Shown: positions 53,890-62,154 of the stretch, piece by piece
Layout: every line of letters starts with the position of its first letter
Numbering within the stretch: position 1 is the first letter of the stretch
Assembly: GCF_900100545.1 (NCBI RefSeq)
Contig: NZ_FNDP01000002.1
Location: 1 to 64,000 of the forward strand
Reading direction: 5' to 3'
DNA length: 64,000 nt
DNA from: Pseudobutyrivibrio sp. 49
Lineage (GTDB): Bacteria; Bacillota; Clostridia; Lachnospirales; Lachnospiraceae
Program-made: the position numbers and the translations under genes
Notes under the pieces: generated by a model
Databases searched by the model: none
What the model saw: only the letters and a program-made list of their open reading frames with translations
What the model was told of the DNA's origin: nothing

Positions 53890-55188
53890 CTATTCAAAAC
53901 AAGCCCTAACAACTTCGATGATTCTATCCTGCTGCTCAGGTGTCATCTTGTTATCAGATGGTAGGCAAAGACCTCTCTCGAAGATGTCTACGCCTCTGTC
54001 TAAAAGCTTACCATCCTTACCCATTACGCCGCCTGCGATGTAGGCATTTGTAACTGCACGTCCATTTCCCTCACGTGTGATGAATGGATTGAGACGGTAA
54101 ATTGGCTGCATATGCATTGGCTTCCAGATTGGACGACCTTCGCCGTTGATGCTGGCGATTGCCTGAAGAATCTCTGTTGGACAGCTCTTGCCATGCTCTG
54201 GTGTGAAGAGCGCTTCGTGCTCGCCACGAACCTGTGGACACATAGCATCTGCATCAATGATGAGACATGAAAGCCAGTAGTTTGGCTCTGAGTTCTCAAG
54301 ATCCATAGGATTCATCTGAACTGGAAGTCCCTTGAAGCCTTCCTTATATCTTTCGTAAATCGCCTTCTTCTGTGCGATGTGCTCCTCCAGATATGGAAGC
54401 TGACCGCGTATAACTCCGGCGATTACATTGCTCATTCTATAGTTGTAACCAAGCTCCTCATGCTGATACCATGCTGCAGCTTCGCGAGCCTGTGTAGACC
54501 ACTTGCGAACCTTATCTGCAGCCTCCTTAGAATTTGTAAGGAAGCATCCACCTGAAGAACCAGTAATGATTTTATTTCCGTTAAAGGATATTGTGTTGTA
54601 GCTTCCGAATGTACCAGTCTGAGCGCCCTTGTATGTGGCACCGAAAGACTCTGCTGCATCCTCGATAAGGATAGCACCATGTTCTTTGACAATAGCACCA
54701 ATCTCATCAAGCTTTCCAGGTGTACCATAAAGGTGTGCACAAACAACAACCTTTACTTCTGGATATATCTCGAATGCCTTCTTTAAAGCAACTGGATCCA
54801 TGTTCCATGTATCATCTTCTGTGTCGATGAAAACAGGAATACCTCCTTCGTAAACTACAGGGTTAACTGTGGCATCGAAAGTCATATCTGTACAGAAAAC
54901 CTTGTGTCCCTCGAGGCAACCATGGCCAACCTCTGGCATACCGTATGCTTCGATACCAGCTAGCTTCATTGAAAGATGAAGTGATGCTGTACCTGCTGAA
55001 AGACCAACAGCATATTTCACGCCGACCTTCTCTGCACATAGCTTCTCAACCTCAGTGATGTTTGTTCCTGCTGTAGTCATCCAGTTGGTGTCATATGCCT
55101 CCTGAATGTATTTAAGCTCCTCGCCATGCATGGTAGGAGTAGCAAGGAAAACCTTTTCCTCAAACTTTTCAATATTCTTTGTGTACAC
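53890..55188 (-). CDS. DegT/DnrJ/EryC1 sugar aminotransferase (PglE-like)
   Basis: 432 residues, PLP-dependent. VGLSAGTASLHLSMKLAGIE, DTWNMDPVALKKA, IEDAAESFGATYKG and the PLP-Lys loop SFNGNKIITGSSGG are diagnostic. It aminates a 4-keto-6-deoxy sugar nucleotide. The PglF-like dehydratase at 60023-61996 would make its substrate and the PglD-like acetyltransferase at 46724 would use its product. The start is GTG 55188 with AGAGAGGT upstream. It lies 6 bases after the GtrB-like gene. An extra loop of about 25 residues (CPQVRGEHEALFTPEHGKSC) is longer than in the core family. Confidence 0.88.
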   Translation of the reverse strand: MYTKNIEKFEEKVFLATPTMHGEELKYIQEAYDTNWMTTAGTNITEVEKLCAEKVGVKYAVGLSAGTASLHLSMKLAGIEAYGMPEVGHGCLEGHKVFCTDMTFDATVNPVVYEGGIPVFIDTEDDTWNMDPVALKKAFEIYPEVKVVVCAHLYGTPGKLDEIGAIVKEHGAILIEDAAESFGATYKGAQTGTFGSYNTISFNGNKIITGSSGGCFLTNSKEAADKVRKWSTQAREAAAWYQHEELGYNYRMSNVIAGVIRGQLPYLEEHIAQKKAIYERYKEGFKGLPVQMNPMDLENSEPNYWLSCLIIDADAMCPQVRGEHEALFTPEHGKSCPTEILQAIASINGEGRPIWKPMHMQPIYRLNPFITREGNGRAVTNAYIAGGVMGKDGKLLDRGVDIFERGLCLPSDNKMTPEQQDRIIEVVRACFE

Positions 55189-55194
55189 TAAAAA

Positions 55195-56133
55195 CTACCT
55201 CTCTTCTTGTACTAAGTACTTAGGACGATTCTTTGTCTCAAGATATGCCTTTGCAAGATACTCGCCAAGAATACCCATGCATAAAAGCTGAATACCTGAA
55301 ACCAAAAGAATTATACAAACCATTGATGGCCATCCACTGGTAGGATCTCCAAAAATCAACGTACGAACAATGATGACTATAATAAACACAAATGCCACCA
55401 GGCACATAATCAAACCAAAGATAGATGCCATGATGAGTGGTGTGGTGGAGAATGCTACGATACCATCAATCGCATAAATGAAAAGCTTCCAGAAAGACCA
55501 TTTTGTCTCGCCGGCAACACGCTCAACATTTTCAAACTCCAGCCATTTGCGCTTGAATCCAACCCAGCCGAAGATGCCCTTTGAGAATCGATTATACTCC
55601 TTCATTGAAAGAATTGCATCAACCACCTTGCGGGTCATCATCTGGTAATCGCGGGCACCGTCAACAATATCTGCATTAGAAATCTTATTCATGAGGCGAT
55701 AGAACTTTCTAGCAAACCATGAACGAATAGGTGGCTCGCCCTTTCTATCTACGCGGCGTGTAGCAACGCACTCGTACTCGCCTGACTCGATGTAAGAAAG
55801 CATCTCTGGGAGCATGGCAGGTGGATCCTGCAAATCTGCATCCATGATAACTACGTAATCACCCTTTGACTTTTCAAGACCGGCATAGATACCTGCCTCC
55901 TTACCAAAGTTACGCGAAAACGATACATAGTGAACTCTGTCATCCTTAGCAGAAAGCTCTCGGAACACACCAAGAGTATTATCCCTAGAGCCGTCATCTA
56001 CAAACACAAACTCTAAATCTACAGGGTTAAGTTTTCCCTCTTTTTCTAAATCTATAATCGCCTGATAGAACAATGGTAGTGACTCCTGCTCGTTGTAGCA
56101 AGGCACTACGATTGTCAGTATTTTTTTGTCCAT
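55195..56133 (-). CDS. GtrB/DPM1-like membrane glycosyltransferase
   Basis: 312 residues. The GT2 domain has LTIVVPCYNEQESLPLFYQA, FVDDGSRDNTLGVFREL and YVVIMDADLQDPPAMLPEM, followed by RVAGETKWSFWKLF and two membrane helices (about 232-290). It would transfer a sugar to undecaprenyl phosphate. Similar in plan to the gene at 52099. It has its own promoter with an inverted repeat (56171-56198) and begins a unit with the DegT gene. Confidence 0.9.
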   Translation of the reverse strand: MDKKILTIVVPCYNEQESLPLFYQAIIDLEKEGKLNPVDLEFVFVDDGSRDNTLGVFRELSAKDDRVHYVSFSRNFGKEAGIYAGLEKSKGDYVVIMDADLQDPPAMLPEMLSYIESGEYECVATRRVDRKGEPPIRSWFARKFYRLMNKISNADIVDGARDYQMMTRKVVDAILSMKEYNRFSKGIFGWVGFKRKWLEFENVERVAGETKWSFWKLFIYAIDGIVAFSTTPLIMASIFGLIMCLVAFVFIIVIIVRTLIFGDPTSGWPSMVCIILLVSGIQLLCMGILGEYLAKAYLETKNRPKYLVQEER

Positions 56134-56170
56134 ATAAAAACCTTTTCCAATTTTGAATTTTTCTTAATGT

Positions 56171-56198
56171 ATTATATCACAACCCCCGTGTGATTCAA
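56171..56198 (-). promoter_or_regulatory. Promoter with internal inverted repeat upstream of the GtrB-like/DegT operon
   Basis: TTGAAT (56198-56193), a 16-base spacer, then TATAAT (56176-56171) with TGA just before it. The spacer holds the dyad ATCACA-N7-TGTGAT (56176-56194), an operator candidate that would block polymerase directly. Confidence 0.6.
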
Positions 56199-56243
56199 TA
56201 AGCCTGCGCCCCAGGAAGATTTTGCTATATTCCCAGCCAACTT

Positions 56244-56975
56244 TTACTCATCTAAGAATGCCTGAAGCTCCTCTGGTGTGCCCAGTACGTGAACTCTCTT
56301 TGGATCGATGTCAGAAATGTAAATTTCTCCACCCTTTGACAGCAGGTAATCGTACAATGGTGCCACGTACTTCTCGCCGTTTACAAGCTCCTGTGTCTTG
56401 CTGTAGTACTCGTTGTATAAATCCTCGTAAAGTCCACAGGTCTTGAAGTAATACGCACCAAGTGTGCAGTAATTAGAGATACGCTGCTTTTCCTTAATTT
56501 CTACTACCTTGCCAGCCTCGTCTAATCTTACAAAGCTCCAGTGATCTCCCTCTGCCTGGAAGCATGGGATAAAGCCATCACCCTTAAGCTCTGCGGAATT
56601 CATCTCGCCGGCCTCTACATATGTATCAATGTTGTAAATTAAAAGTGCATTGTCTCTATCCCAGAACTGGGCTGCCTTCATAGCTGTAGTAGCCTGACCA
56701 TCTGTAAGATAATCAAGCACAATTACATGATAATTCTTGATGCCAAGCTCCTGGCATTTTCCGCTAATGAAAGCCTCAACATCAGCTGCCTCATCCTTCA
56801 TAGCGATGAAAACATACTGATTCACTTCATTTTTGTAGCCTTCTAAGCTGATGAGTGACCACTCAAATAAAGTCTTGCCCTTTGCCTCAATCATGTATTT
56901 AGGCACTGTGTAGCCCATCTTTCTAAAACGTGAGCCGAGGCCCCCCATTGTAATTACTATGTCGATTTTACTCAT
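56244..56975 (-). CDS. Sugar-phosphate nucleotidyltransferase
   Basis: 243 residues. DIVITMGGLGSRFRKMGYTVPKYMIEA is the variant G-x-G-x-R-x(n)-PK signature at the N-terminus (the usual LAAGxGSRL is MGGLGSRF), LLIYNIDTYVEAGEM carries the metal-binding Asp, and YCTLGAYYFKTCGLYEDLYN follows. Likely activates a sugar-1-phosphate with CTP or UTP; the substrate is not determined. ATG 56975 has AAGGAGA nine bases upstream; the frame is open 17 codons more into the end of the sugar-transferase gene. Confidence 0.8.
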   Translation of the reverse strand: MSKIDIVITMGGLGSRFRKMGYTVPKYMIEAKGKTLFEWSLISLEGYKNEVNQYVFIAMKDEAADVEAFISGKCQELGIKNYHVIVLDYLTDGQATTAMKAAQFWDRDNALLIYNIDTYVEAGEMNSAELKGDGFIPCFQAEGDHWSFVRLDEAGKVVEIKEKQRISNYCTLGAYYFKTCGLYEDLYNEYYSKTQELVNGEKYVAPLYDYLLSKGGEIYISDIDPKRVHVLGTPEELQAFLDE

Positions 56976-57007
56976 GACATTATTCTCCTTTGTAAACTGT
57001 TTATTAA

Positions 57008-57646
57008 TTAAAAAGGTGCTTTCCACTGGCTCGTTACACCCTCAGGTGTTCCAGTGAATGCCTCCATTGTAGCCGATGTTTCTGAGCTAATGCCCTCTTT
57101 CTTCAATACCGTATTTACGGTATCAATTATTATCTGAATATCTAATGCGAAGGACACGTTACGAGTGTACCAGACGTCCATGGCGAATTTATCTTCCCAG
57201 GATACGCTGTTGCGACCGTGAGCCTGCGCGTAGCCAGTGAGGCCTGGGCGCACATCATGGCGGTGGCGCTGCTCCTCATTATAAAGTGGAAGATATTGTA
57301 CAAGCAGCGGACGTGGGCCAATAATTGCCATATGTCCCACGAGAATATTAAAAAGTTCTGGTAACTCATCTAACGATGTGCTTCGTAAAAATCTGCCGTA
57401 CTTGTTCAAACGCACCTCATCTGGCAAAAGCTGTCCTGACGCATCCTTTCGGTTATCCATGGTGCGGAACTTTACTAATTTAAAAACTCGCTCGTGGTAT
57501 CCAGGCCTTGCCTGAGTGAAGAAGGGATTGCCGCCCATGAAGATGGTTCCCAAGACTATCAGTATCACTAAAAGTGGCGACAACACGACTATCCCTACTA
57601 ATGCCAATACAAAATCTATTAATCGCTTAAAACATTTTGCATACAT
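57008..57646 (-). CDS. Short phosphoglycosyltransferase (PglC/EpsL-like)
   Basis: 212 residues, the monotopic form: one N-terminal re-entrant helix (KRLIDFVLALVGIVVLSPLL) and the bacterial sugar transferase core. VFKLVKFRTMDNRKDASGQ, RSTSLDELPELFNILVGHM and IGPRPLL are the signature. It attaches a phospho-sugar to undecaprenyl phosphate. With PglF-, PglE- and PglD-like enzymes present, a di-N-acetylbacillosamine-type sugar is a fair guess. This is a second initiating enzyme in the window besides the long one at 6796-8220. Confidence 0.92.
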   Translation of the reverse strand: MYAKCFKRLIDFVLALVGIVVLSPLLVILIVLGTIFMGGNPFFTQARPGYHERVFKLVKFRTMDNRKDASGQLLPDEVRLNKYGRFLRSTSLDELPELFNILVGHMAIIGPRPLLVQYLPLYNEEQRHRHDVRPGLTGYAQAHGRNSVSWEDKFAMDVWYTRNVSFALDIQIIIDTVNTVLKKEGISSETSATMEAFTGTPEGVTSQWKAPF

Positions 57647-57648
57647 AA

Positions 57649-58149
57649 TTATTTATCATTCTCCTGCCCTGGAAGAGGCCTGAACTTTCCTGTCAGCTCC
57701 TCCACATCTATCTTCATAACTGTGACTATAGAAACCATACGTTCATCAAATGTGAACTCGTCCTTACCTGTCTGTGTTTTCATTATAGCCTGCAGTCCCT
57801 TATCTTTTTCCGCCGGGTCATCCACAAAGGTAATCTTTCCGGTTCCCATAAGGCATTCATAGCTTACTCCATATTGGCATGCCATCCTGCCTTCAAAAGG
57901 CTCAGCATAAAGCTCCATTGTGAAACAGCACTCTGGATTCTTTCTCATAATATCCAGCTTCCTGCCGGTGTGCCCACTATGAAGATAAAGAATGTAATGT
58001 CCATCAGACTCGTCTCTTGCGACACCATAGTTCATAGGCACCACATATGGTTTTCCATCATCCACCAGGCCTAGGTGAAGGTATAAGCAATTGTTCAGTA
58101 TGTGGTCTATCTTATTTGGGTCAGTAATTTCCCGTTCTCGTCGTGTCAT
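57649..58149 (-). CDS. Pyridoxamine 5'-phosphate oxidase-like flavoprotein (NimA-like)
   Basis: 166 residues of the split-barrel flavin-binding fold. LYLHLGLVDDGKPYVVPMNYG and YLHSGHTGRKLDIMRKNPECCF, the latter with the conserved His of Nim-type proteins, then YGVSYECLMGTGKITFVDD. Nim proteins reduce nitroimidazoles; many homologues have no known substrate. It lies 2 bases upstream of the phosphoglycosyltransferase gene and is probably co-transcribed, an odd partner for glycan genes. GGAGAG precedes the ATG. Confidence 0.85.
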   Translation of the reverse strand: MTRREREITDPNKIDHILNNCLYLHLGLVDDGKPYVVPMNYGVARDESDGHYILYLHSGHTGRKLDIMRKNPECCFTMELYAEPFEGRMACQYGVSYECLMGTGKITFVDDPAEKDKGLQAIMKTQTGKDEFTFDERMVSIVTVMKIDVEELTGKFRPLPGQENDK

Positions 58150-58174
58150 TTATCTCTCCACTTTATAAAATCAC

Positions 58175-58205
58175 AAATAGTGGGGACAGAAAATTTCCCC
58201 ACTAT
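58175..58205 (-). terminator. Terminator of sodA
   Basis: AATAGTGGGGA-N9-TCCCCACTATT, an 11-bp stem 45 bases after the sodA stop. The tail on the minus strand is TGTGATTTT, so strength is moderate. Confidence 0.7.
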
Positions 58206-58250
58206 TGATATGACATAATCTATTATTTTTCTGACAATTAGCGCACAAAA

Positions 58251-58868
58251 TTATCCTATTATCTCTTCATATCTTGCGCTGACCTTACTCCAGTCCAGCA
58301 CTTCGAAGAACTCCTTAATGTAATCTGCTCTAAGATTCTTATATTTAAGATAATATGCATGCTCCCAAACATCCAATGCAACAAGAGGTATCATGCCGGT
58401 TCCCTCGGAAATTGGATTATCCTGATTGCCTGTTTTAGAAACTGCAAGCTTTCCCGATTTATCTGTAGAAAGCCATGCCCATCCAGAACCAAACTGTGTG
58501 GTAGCTGCTGTGGTGAGCTGCTCCTTTAAGGCATCCAAGCCTCCAAAAGTCTTATCAATAGCCTCTGCCAGCTTGCCGGTAGGTGCTTTAGCTGGGTTTG
58601 GAGAAAACATTTCGAAGTAAAGATTATGGTTATAATATCCACCGCCCTGATTCTTCAGTCCCTGACGAAGAGTAGCATCACTTACTTTATCGAGAGAAGC
58701 TAACAGTTCCTCCACTGGAAGGTCCGACATGCCAGCCTTCTCAGCCAGCTCATTAAAAGTCTTAGTATATGTAGCATGGTGTTTGCCATGGTGAGTCTCC
58801 ACAGTGAGCTTGTCAATGTGTGGCTCGAGAGCATCTGTTGCATATGGCAATTTAATCTGTTCGTACAT
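58251..58868 (-). CDS. sodA: Superoxide dismutase, Mn-type
   Basis: 205 residues, Fe/Mn superoxide dismutase. Metal ligands: His in ETHHGKHHATY (26/27), His81 in GGGYYNHNLYF, Asp166 and His170 in LDVWEHAYYLKY. The GG before the second ligand and NQDNP near residue 150 fit the manganese form rather than the iron form, which carries Gln in the other position. It protects against superoxide, useful for an anaerobe. GGGAGGG precedes the ATG, and a promoter may lie inside the end of the PseG-like gene. Confidence 0.95.
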   Translation of the reverse strand: MYEQIKLPYATDALEPHIDKLTVETHHGKHHATYTKTFNELAEKAGMSDLPVEELLASLDKVSDATLRQGLKNQGGGYYNHNLYFEMFSPNPAKAPTGKLAEAIDKTFGGLDALKEQLTTAATTQFGSGWAWLSTDKSGKLAVSKTGNQDNPISEGTGMIPLVALDVWEHAYYLKYKNLRADYIKEFFEVLDWSKVSARYEEIIG

Positions 58869-58904
58869 TGTAAAAACCCTCCCTTTTGTTATAAATTTTT
58901 ATTA

Positions 58905-58935
58905 ATTATACACTATTTTGAGCCTCTATTGCCAA
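58905..58935 (-). promoter_or_regulatory. Possible sodA promoter
   Basis: TTGGCA (58935-58930), a 19-base spacer and a perfect TATAAT (58910-58905). The -35 is inside the PseG-like coding end. The spacer is longer than ideal. Confidence 0.4.
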
Positions 58936-60016
58936 CTATTAGTTCCTCAACTAGCCTCTCAGCTCCGCAGCCATCTATAAGCTCCTGCATTCTTGTTCCA
59001 ATCTTGCATCTCAAATTATAATCATCTGCCAGCTTTTCGGCAGCCTCTATAATTCTAAGTTGAGCATCAGCGTACAACTCTCCGCTAATCACTTCGTTTG
59101 CATCTATAGATTCAGGTACCCTTAAATCTCCTACATTAAGAGCCAAGCCTTGCTTTTCAAACGCCTCTGCTCCAGGAATCTGATTGTCTGCAATTGAATA
59201 TGTAAGCATCGGCACGCCGCATGCGCAGATTTCATACATTGTAGAACCTGCTGCAGAAATGGCGATGTCACAGGACTGGATTAGTGATTTCATATCTGTT
59301 ACATTTTCGTGCAAGACCACATTTTCCAATCCATCTGCCATAGAATGAATCTCTTCTCGGTCCTTATTCATGGTGCCAATCAGGAAATGATATACTCGCT
59401 CCTCGTTGTCCCTATTAGCAATGGTCTGCAATAATTTAATTGCCAAATGCAATTCATCGGACCCACCTGTGGAGACGAGAATGTCTCTTACCTGCTCTGG
59501 CTGAGTCTTGCGAGGTATTCCCTTGAACATCCCGCGAAGTGGAGTGACGGTCGGTCCAAGTATGAGTCTTGGCAATTTAATATCAGCGCCAGCATATAAA
59601 CCTTCATAATCCACATATGGACCATAAGCGTTGTAATCAACCAAAATATCTACTGGATATGGAAATGTTGCCACGTCATCGATGTATGTTAGCGCCCCTG
59701 CTGGATACTTTTCTTTCAAATTCTTAAAGTATCCTTCCGTGACAAAATAGGAATCTAATATGATAATCTCCGGCTGCAAGCCATCTGGCCAGCTCTCTAA
59801 TTCAGATTCCATATCTCTAAAATCACTTTTCAAAACAGCTGTGCTAAATCCCCGGTCATTTATAAGACTGACCACACTATCATCTGCCAGCACAAACAAA
59901 ACATTTTTACCAATAGCGTTAAATGCATCAGCTACGCTAAGGCATCTCATTACGTGCCCCATGCCGATATTAGGATTTGCATCTGCTCTAAAAACTATGT
60001 CGTAATTATTGTTCAT
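58913..60016 (-). CDS. PseG/SpsG-like UDP-sugar hydrolase or glycosyltransferase
   Basis: 367 residues with the GT-B-like fold of PseG. The N-terminus FRADANPNIGMGHVMRCLSV contains the catalytic His of GxGHVMR, and ISAAGSTMYEICACGVPML is the C-terminal nucleotide-binding loop. PseG removes UDP from a trideoxy-altrose intermediate of pseudaminic acid. No PseI, PseF or PseH gene is in the window, so a related SpsG-type role is possible. Its start lies 6 bases after the stop of the PglF-like gene. Confidence 0.82.
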   Translation of the reverse strand: MNNNYDIVFRADANPNIGMGHVMRCLSVADAFNAIGKNVLFVLADDSVVSLINDRGFSTAVLKSDFRDMESELESWPDGLQPEIIILDSYFVTEGYFKNLKEKYPAGALTYIDDVATFPYPVDILVDYNAYGPYVDYEGLYAGADIKLPRLILGPTVTPLRGMFKGIPRKTQPEQVRDILVSTGGSDELHLAIKLLQTIANRDNEERVYHFLIGTMNKDREEIHSMADGLENVVLHENVTDMKSLIQSCDIAISAAGSTMYEICACGVPMLTYSIADNQIPGAEAFEKQGLALNVGDLRVPESIDANEVISGELYADAQLRIIEAAEKLADDYNLRCKIGTRMQELIDGCGAERLVEELIVGNRGSK

Positions 60017-60022
60017 TTAGTA

Positions 60023-61996
60023 TTATTTACCTGCATCAGAGTTTCTAAAGGTAACAACAGTCTCCTTAATCTTCTTCACAGTGCCCTCAGCCTCATTAGC
60101 GTAGGCCAACTTCATTAGCTCACCGAGCTGTCCGATAAAAGCAAGCGAATCAAACTTTATAGGCTCTGCAACGTGAATCATGTGATTCTCAGTTTCCTTA
60201 AGGCCTTCCTCGCTCATGAGCTTTTCTTCGTAGAGCTTCTCGCCTGGACGAAGACCGATTTCCTTGATTTCGATATCGATATCAGGACGAAGACCTGCAA
60301 GCTCAATCATGTTGCGAGCCAAGTCAAGAATCTTAACTGGCTCACCCATATCAAGAACGAAGATTTCTCCTCCAGATGCATTGGCTCCTGCTTTAAGTAC
60401 AAGCGAAACCGCCTCTGGAATAGTCATGAAATATCGGATGATATCCCTGTGTGTAAGGGTAACTGGGCCACCCTCGGCAATCTGCTTTTTAAACAGAGGT
60501 ACAACCGATCCGTTAGAACCAAGTACATTTCCAAAACGTACTGCCACATACTCAGTATGACCTGTACCTGCTGCAACCTTGCCCATCTCATTGCTGTCCA
60601 CATCCACCTGATGTGTGATAAGACATGGGAGCTTATCCTCCTGATGAGTCTGCACCATGTAATCAAATGTCTGGATAATCATTTCGCATATACGTTTTGT
60701 GGCGCCCATAACATTTGTAGGATTTACAGCCTTATCTGTGCTGATAAGGACGAATCTGTCACAGCCATATTTCATGGCAGCATAAGCAGTTTTGTAGGTT
60801 CCCACCGCATTATTCTTGATAGCCTCGCAAGGGCTGTCCTCCATAAGTGGTACGTGCTTATGAGCTGCTGCGTGGTAGCAAATATTTGGTCTGTATGTCT
60901 CAAAAACTGACTCAATACGACGAGCATCGCGAACCGAACCAATCAAAGTAACTAAATCAAGATATGGATATTTCTTCTTAAGCTCCAGCTGAATGTCATA
61001 GGCATTATTTTCATATACATCGAAAATAATGAGCTGCTTTGGCTGATACTTTGCAATCTGTCGACAAAGCTCTGAACCGATTGATCCGCCACCGCCTGTA
61101 ACAAGAACGACCTTGCCCTGAAGCTGAGCAGCCACATCCTCCTGGTGGAGGCTGATAGGATCGCGTCCAAGAACATCCTCGATAGTGATGTTCTGAAGAT
61201 TTCCAGCACTGATAATTCCAGCCTTCTCAGCATACATATTTGGAAGCTGCTTGATTTTACAATTTGTCTGCTGGCAAATGTTAATCAGATTACGCTTCTC
61301 ACTAGGACTGAGACTTGCTATAGCAATGAAGATTTCCTCGATGCCATAATCCTCTACAGCCTTGAGAATCTTATCTCTTCCACCAATAACCGCCACGCCA
61401 TCAATGTAGCGTCCCCACTTGTTAGAGTTGTCATCGATGATAGCCACAATCTTTGAATTGCCATGGGCTCCGCCATCTACAAAATTTACATCGCGTAGAA
61501 TCATACGACCAGCAGAACCGGCGCCAATAAGGAGTACCTTCTTCTCATCCTGCAACGCCACGTTCTGATTAGTGCGCATAAGAAGGACAAATCGATACGA
61601 AAATCTAATCATCACCGCGAAGAAAAACTGGAAGCCGATACCGAATACGTAATATGAAATTGGCATTCGCTGAATAAATGCTGTAACAAAAACCACCTTA
61701 CAGAATATCGTAATTACGGTAGCGTAAATCAAACGCTTCAGCTCAAAGAAGCTGGCAAATCGCCAAATACTGCGATAAAGTCCGAGCAACTTATAAACTA
61801 CCACTGTAAAAATCGCATAAGGAACGATGATGCGATAATACATGGATAAATACTGCCACCCAATATGGGTAAAACGGCAGTCAAATCTAAGCCATAAGGC
61901 CAAAAAATATGACAGTATAACTGTCAGTAAATCATATATTAAGAGCAAGTAGGCAATGAATTGCCAGTGTTTTATTCTCTCTAAAAATTTAAGCAT
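60023..61996 (-). CDS. Membrane UDP-sugar 4,6-dehydratase (PglF/CapD-like)
   Basis: 657 residues. Four N-terminal membrane helices (about 12-135), a Rossmann CoA-binding-like domain (about 145-265) and a C-terminal SDR dehydratase (295-610). VVLVTGGGGSIGSELCRQIA binds NAD(P), NVMGATKRICEMII gives the M-x3-K catalytic pair, and CYHAAAHKHVPLMEDSP and VRFGNVLGSNGSVVPLF complete the signature. It would make a UDP-4-keto-6-deoxy-GlcNAc, the first step toward bacillosamine-type sugars, feeding the DegT and PglD-like enzymes. It heads a long minus-strand series. Confidence 0.92.
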   Translation of the reverse strand: MLKFLERIKHWQFIAYLLLIYDLLTVILSYFLALWLRFDCRFTHIGWQYLSMYYRIIVPYAIFTVVVYKLLGLYRSIWRFASFFELKRLIYATVITIFCKVVFVTAFIQRMPISYYVFGIGFQFFFAVMIRFSYRFVLLMRTNQNVALQDEKKVLLIGAGSAGRMILRDVNFVDGGAHGNSKIVAIIDDNSNKWGRYIDGVAVIGGRDKILKAVEDYGIEEIFIAIASLSPSEKRNLINICQQTNCKIKQLPNMYAEKAGIISAGNLQNITIEDVLGRDPISLHQEDVAAQLQGKVVLVTGGGGSIGSELCRQIAKYQPKQLIIFDVYENNAYDIQLELKKKYPYLDLVTLIGSVRDARRIESVFETYRPNICYHAAAHKHVPLMEDSPCEAIKNNAVGTYKTAYAAMKYGCDRFVLISTDKAVNPTNVMGATKRICEMIIQTFDYMVQTHQEDKLPCLITHQVDVDSNEMGKVAAGTGHTEYVAVRFGNVLGSNGSVVPLFKKQIAEGGPVTLTHRDIIRYFMTIPEAVSLVLKAGANASGGEIFVLDMGEPVKILDLARNMIELAGLRPDIDIEIKEIGLRPGEKLYEEKLMSEEGLKETENHMIHVAEPIKFDSLAFIGQLGELMKLAYANEAEGTVKKIKETVVTFRNSDAGK

Positions 61997-62018
61997 TATG
62001 TGTTAACCTCTTTTGTCA

Positions 62019-62045
62019 TGATAATTATCAAGGTATATTTTAGCA
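62019..62045 (-). promoter_or_regulatory. Extended -10 promoter and palindrome upstream of the PglF-like gene
   Basis: TGCTAAAAT on the minus strand (62045-62037) is an extended -10. The perfect 12-base palindrome TGATAATTATCA (62019-62030) lies at the predicted transcription start and could be an operator. The -35 region is weak. Confidence 0.4.
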
Positions 62046-62104
62046 TACTTCGATAAAACGGGCGAGACTATATGTCTCTATTGTTCTAGTGTTTCGCAAC
62101 ACAC

Positions 62105-62145
62105 AAAAGAGCTAGTCGGCCTGACCGCTACTAGCTCTTTTAAAA
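62105..62145. terminator. Terminator between hicB and the PglF-like gene
   Basis: AAAAGAGCTAGT...ACTAGCTCTTTT, a 12-bp perfect outer stem with an inner CGG/CCG pair, flanked by A- and T-runs. It ends the hicAB transcript 10 bases after the hicB stop. Confidence 0.8.
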
Positions 62146-62154
62146 AGACAAATT

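Noticed and set aside
56176-56194. CRP or Rex operator
   Set aside because: The arms read TCACA then TGTGA, the reverse order of TGTGA-TCACA sites, so neither regulator is supported.
60173-60910. A plus-strand open frame of 245 codons opposite the PglF-like gene
   Set aside because: It is complementary to a well conserved dehydratase domain and encodes a Cys/His-rich sequence typical of shadow frames.
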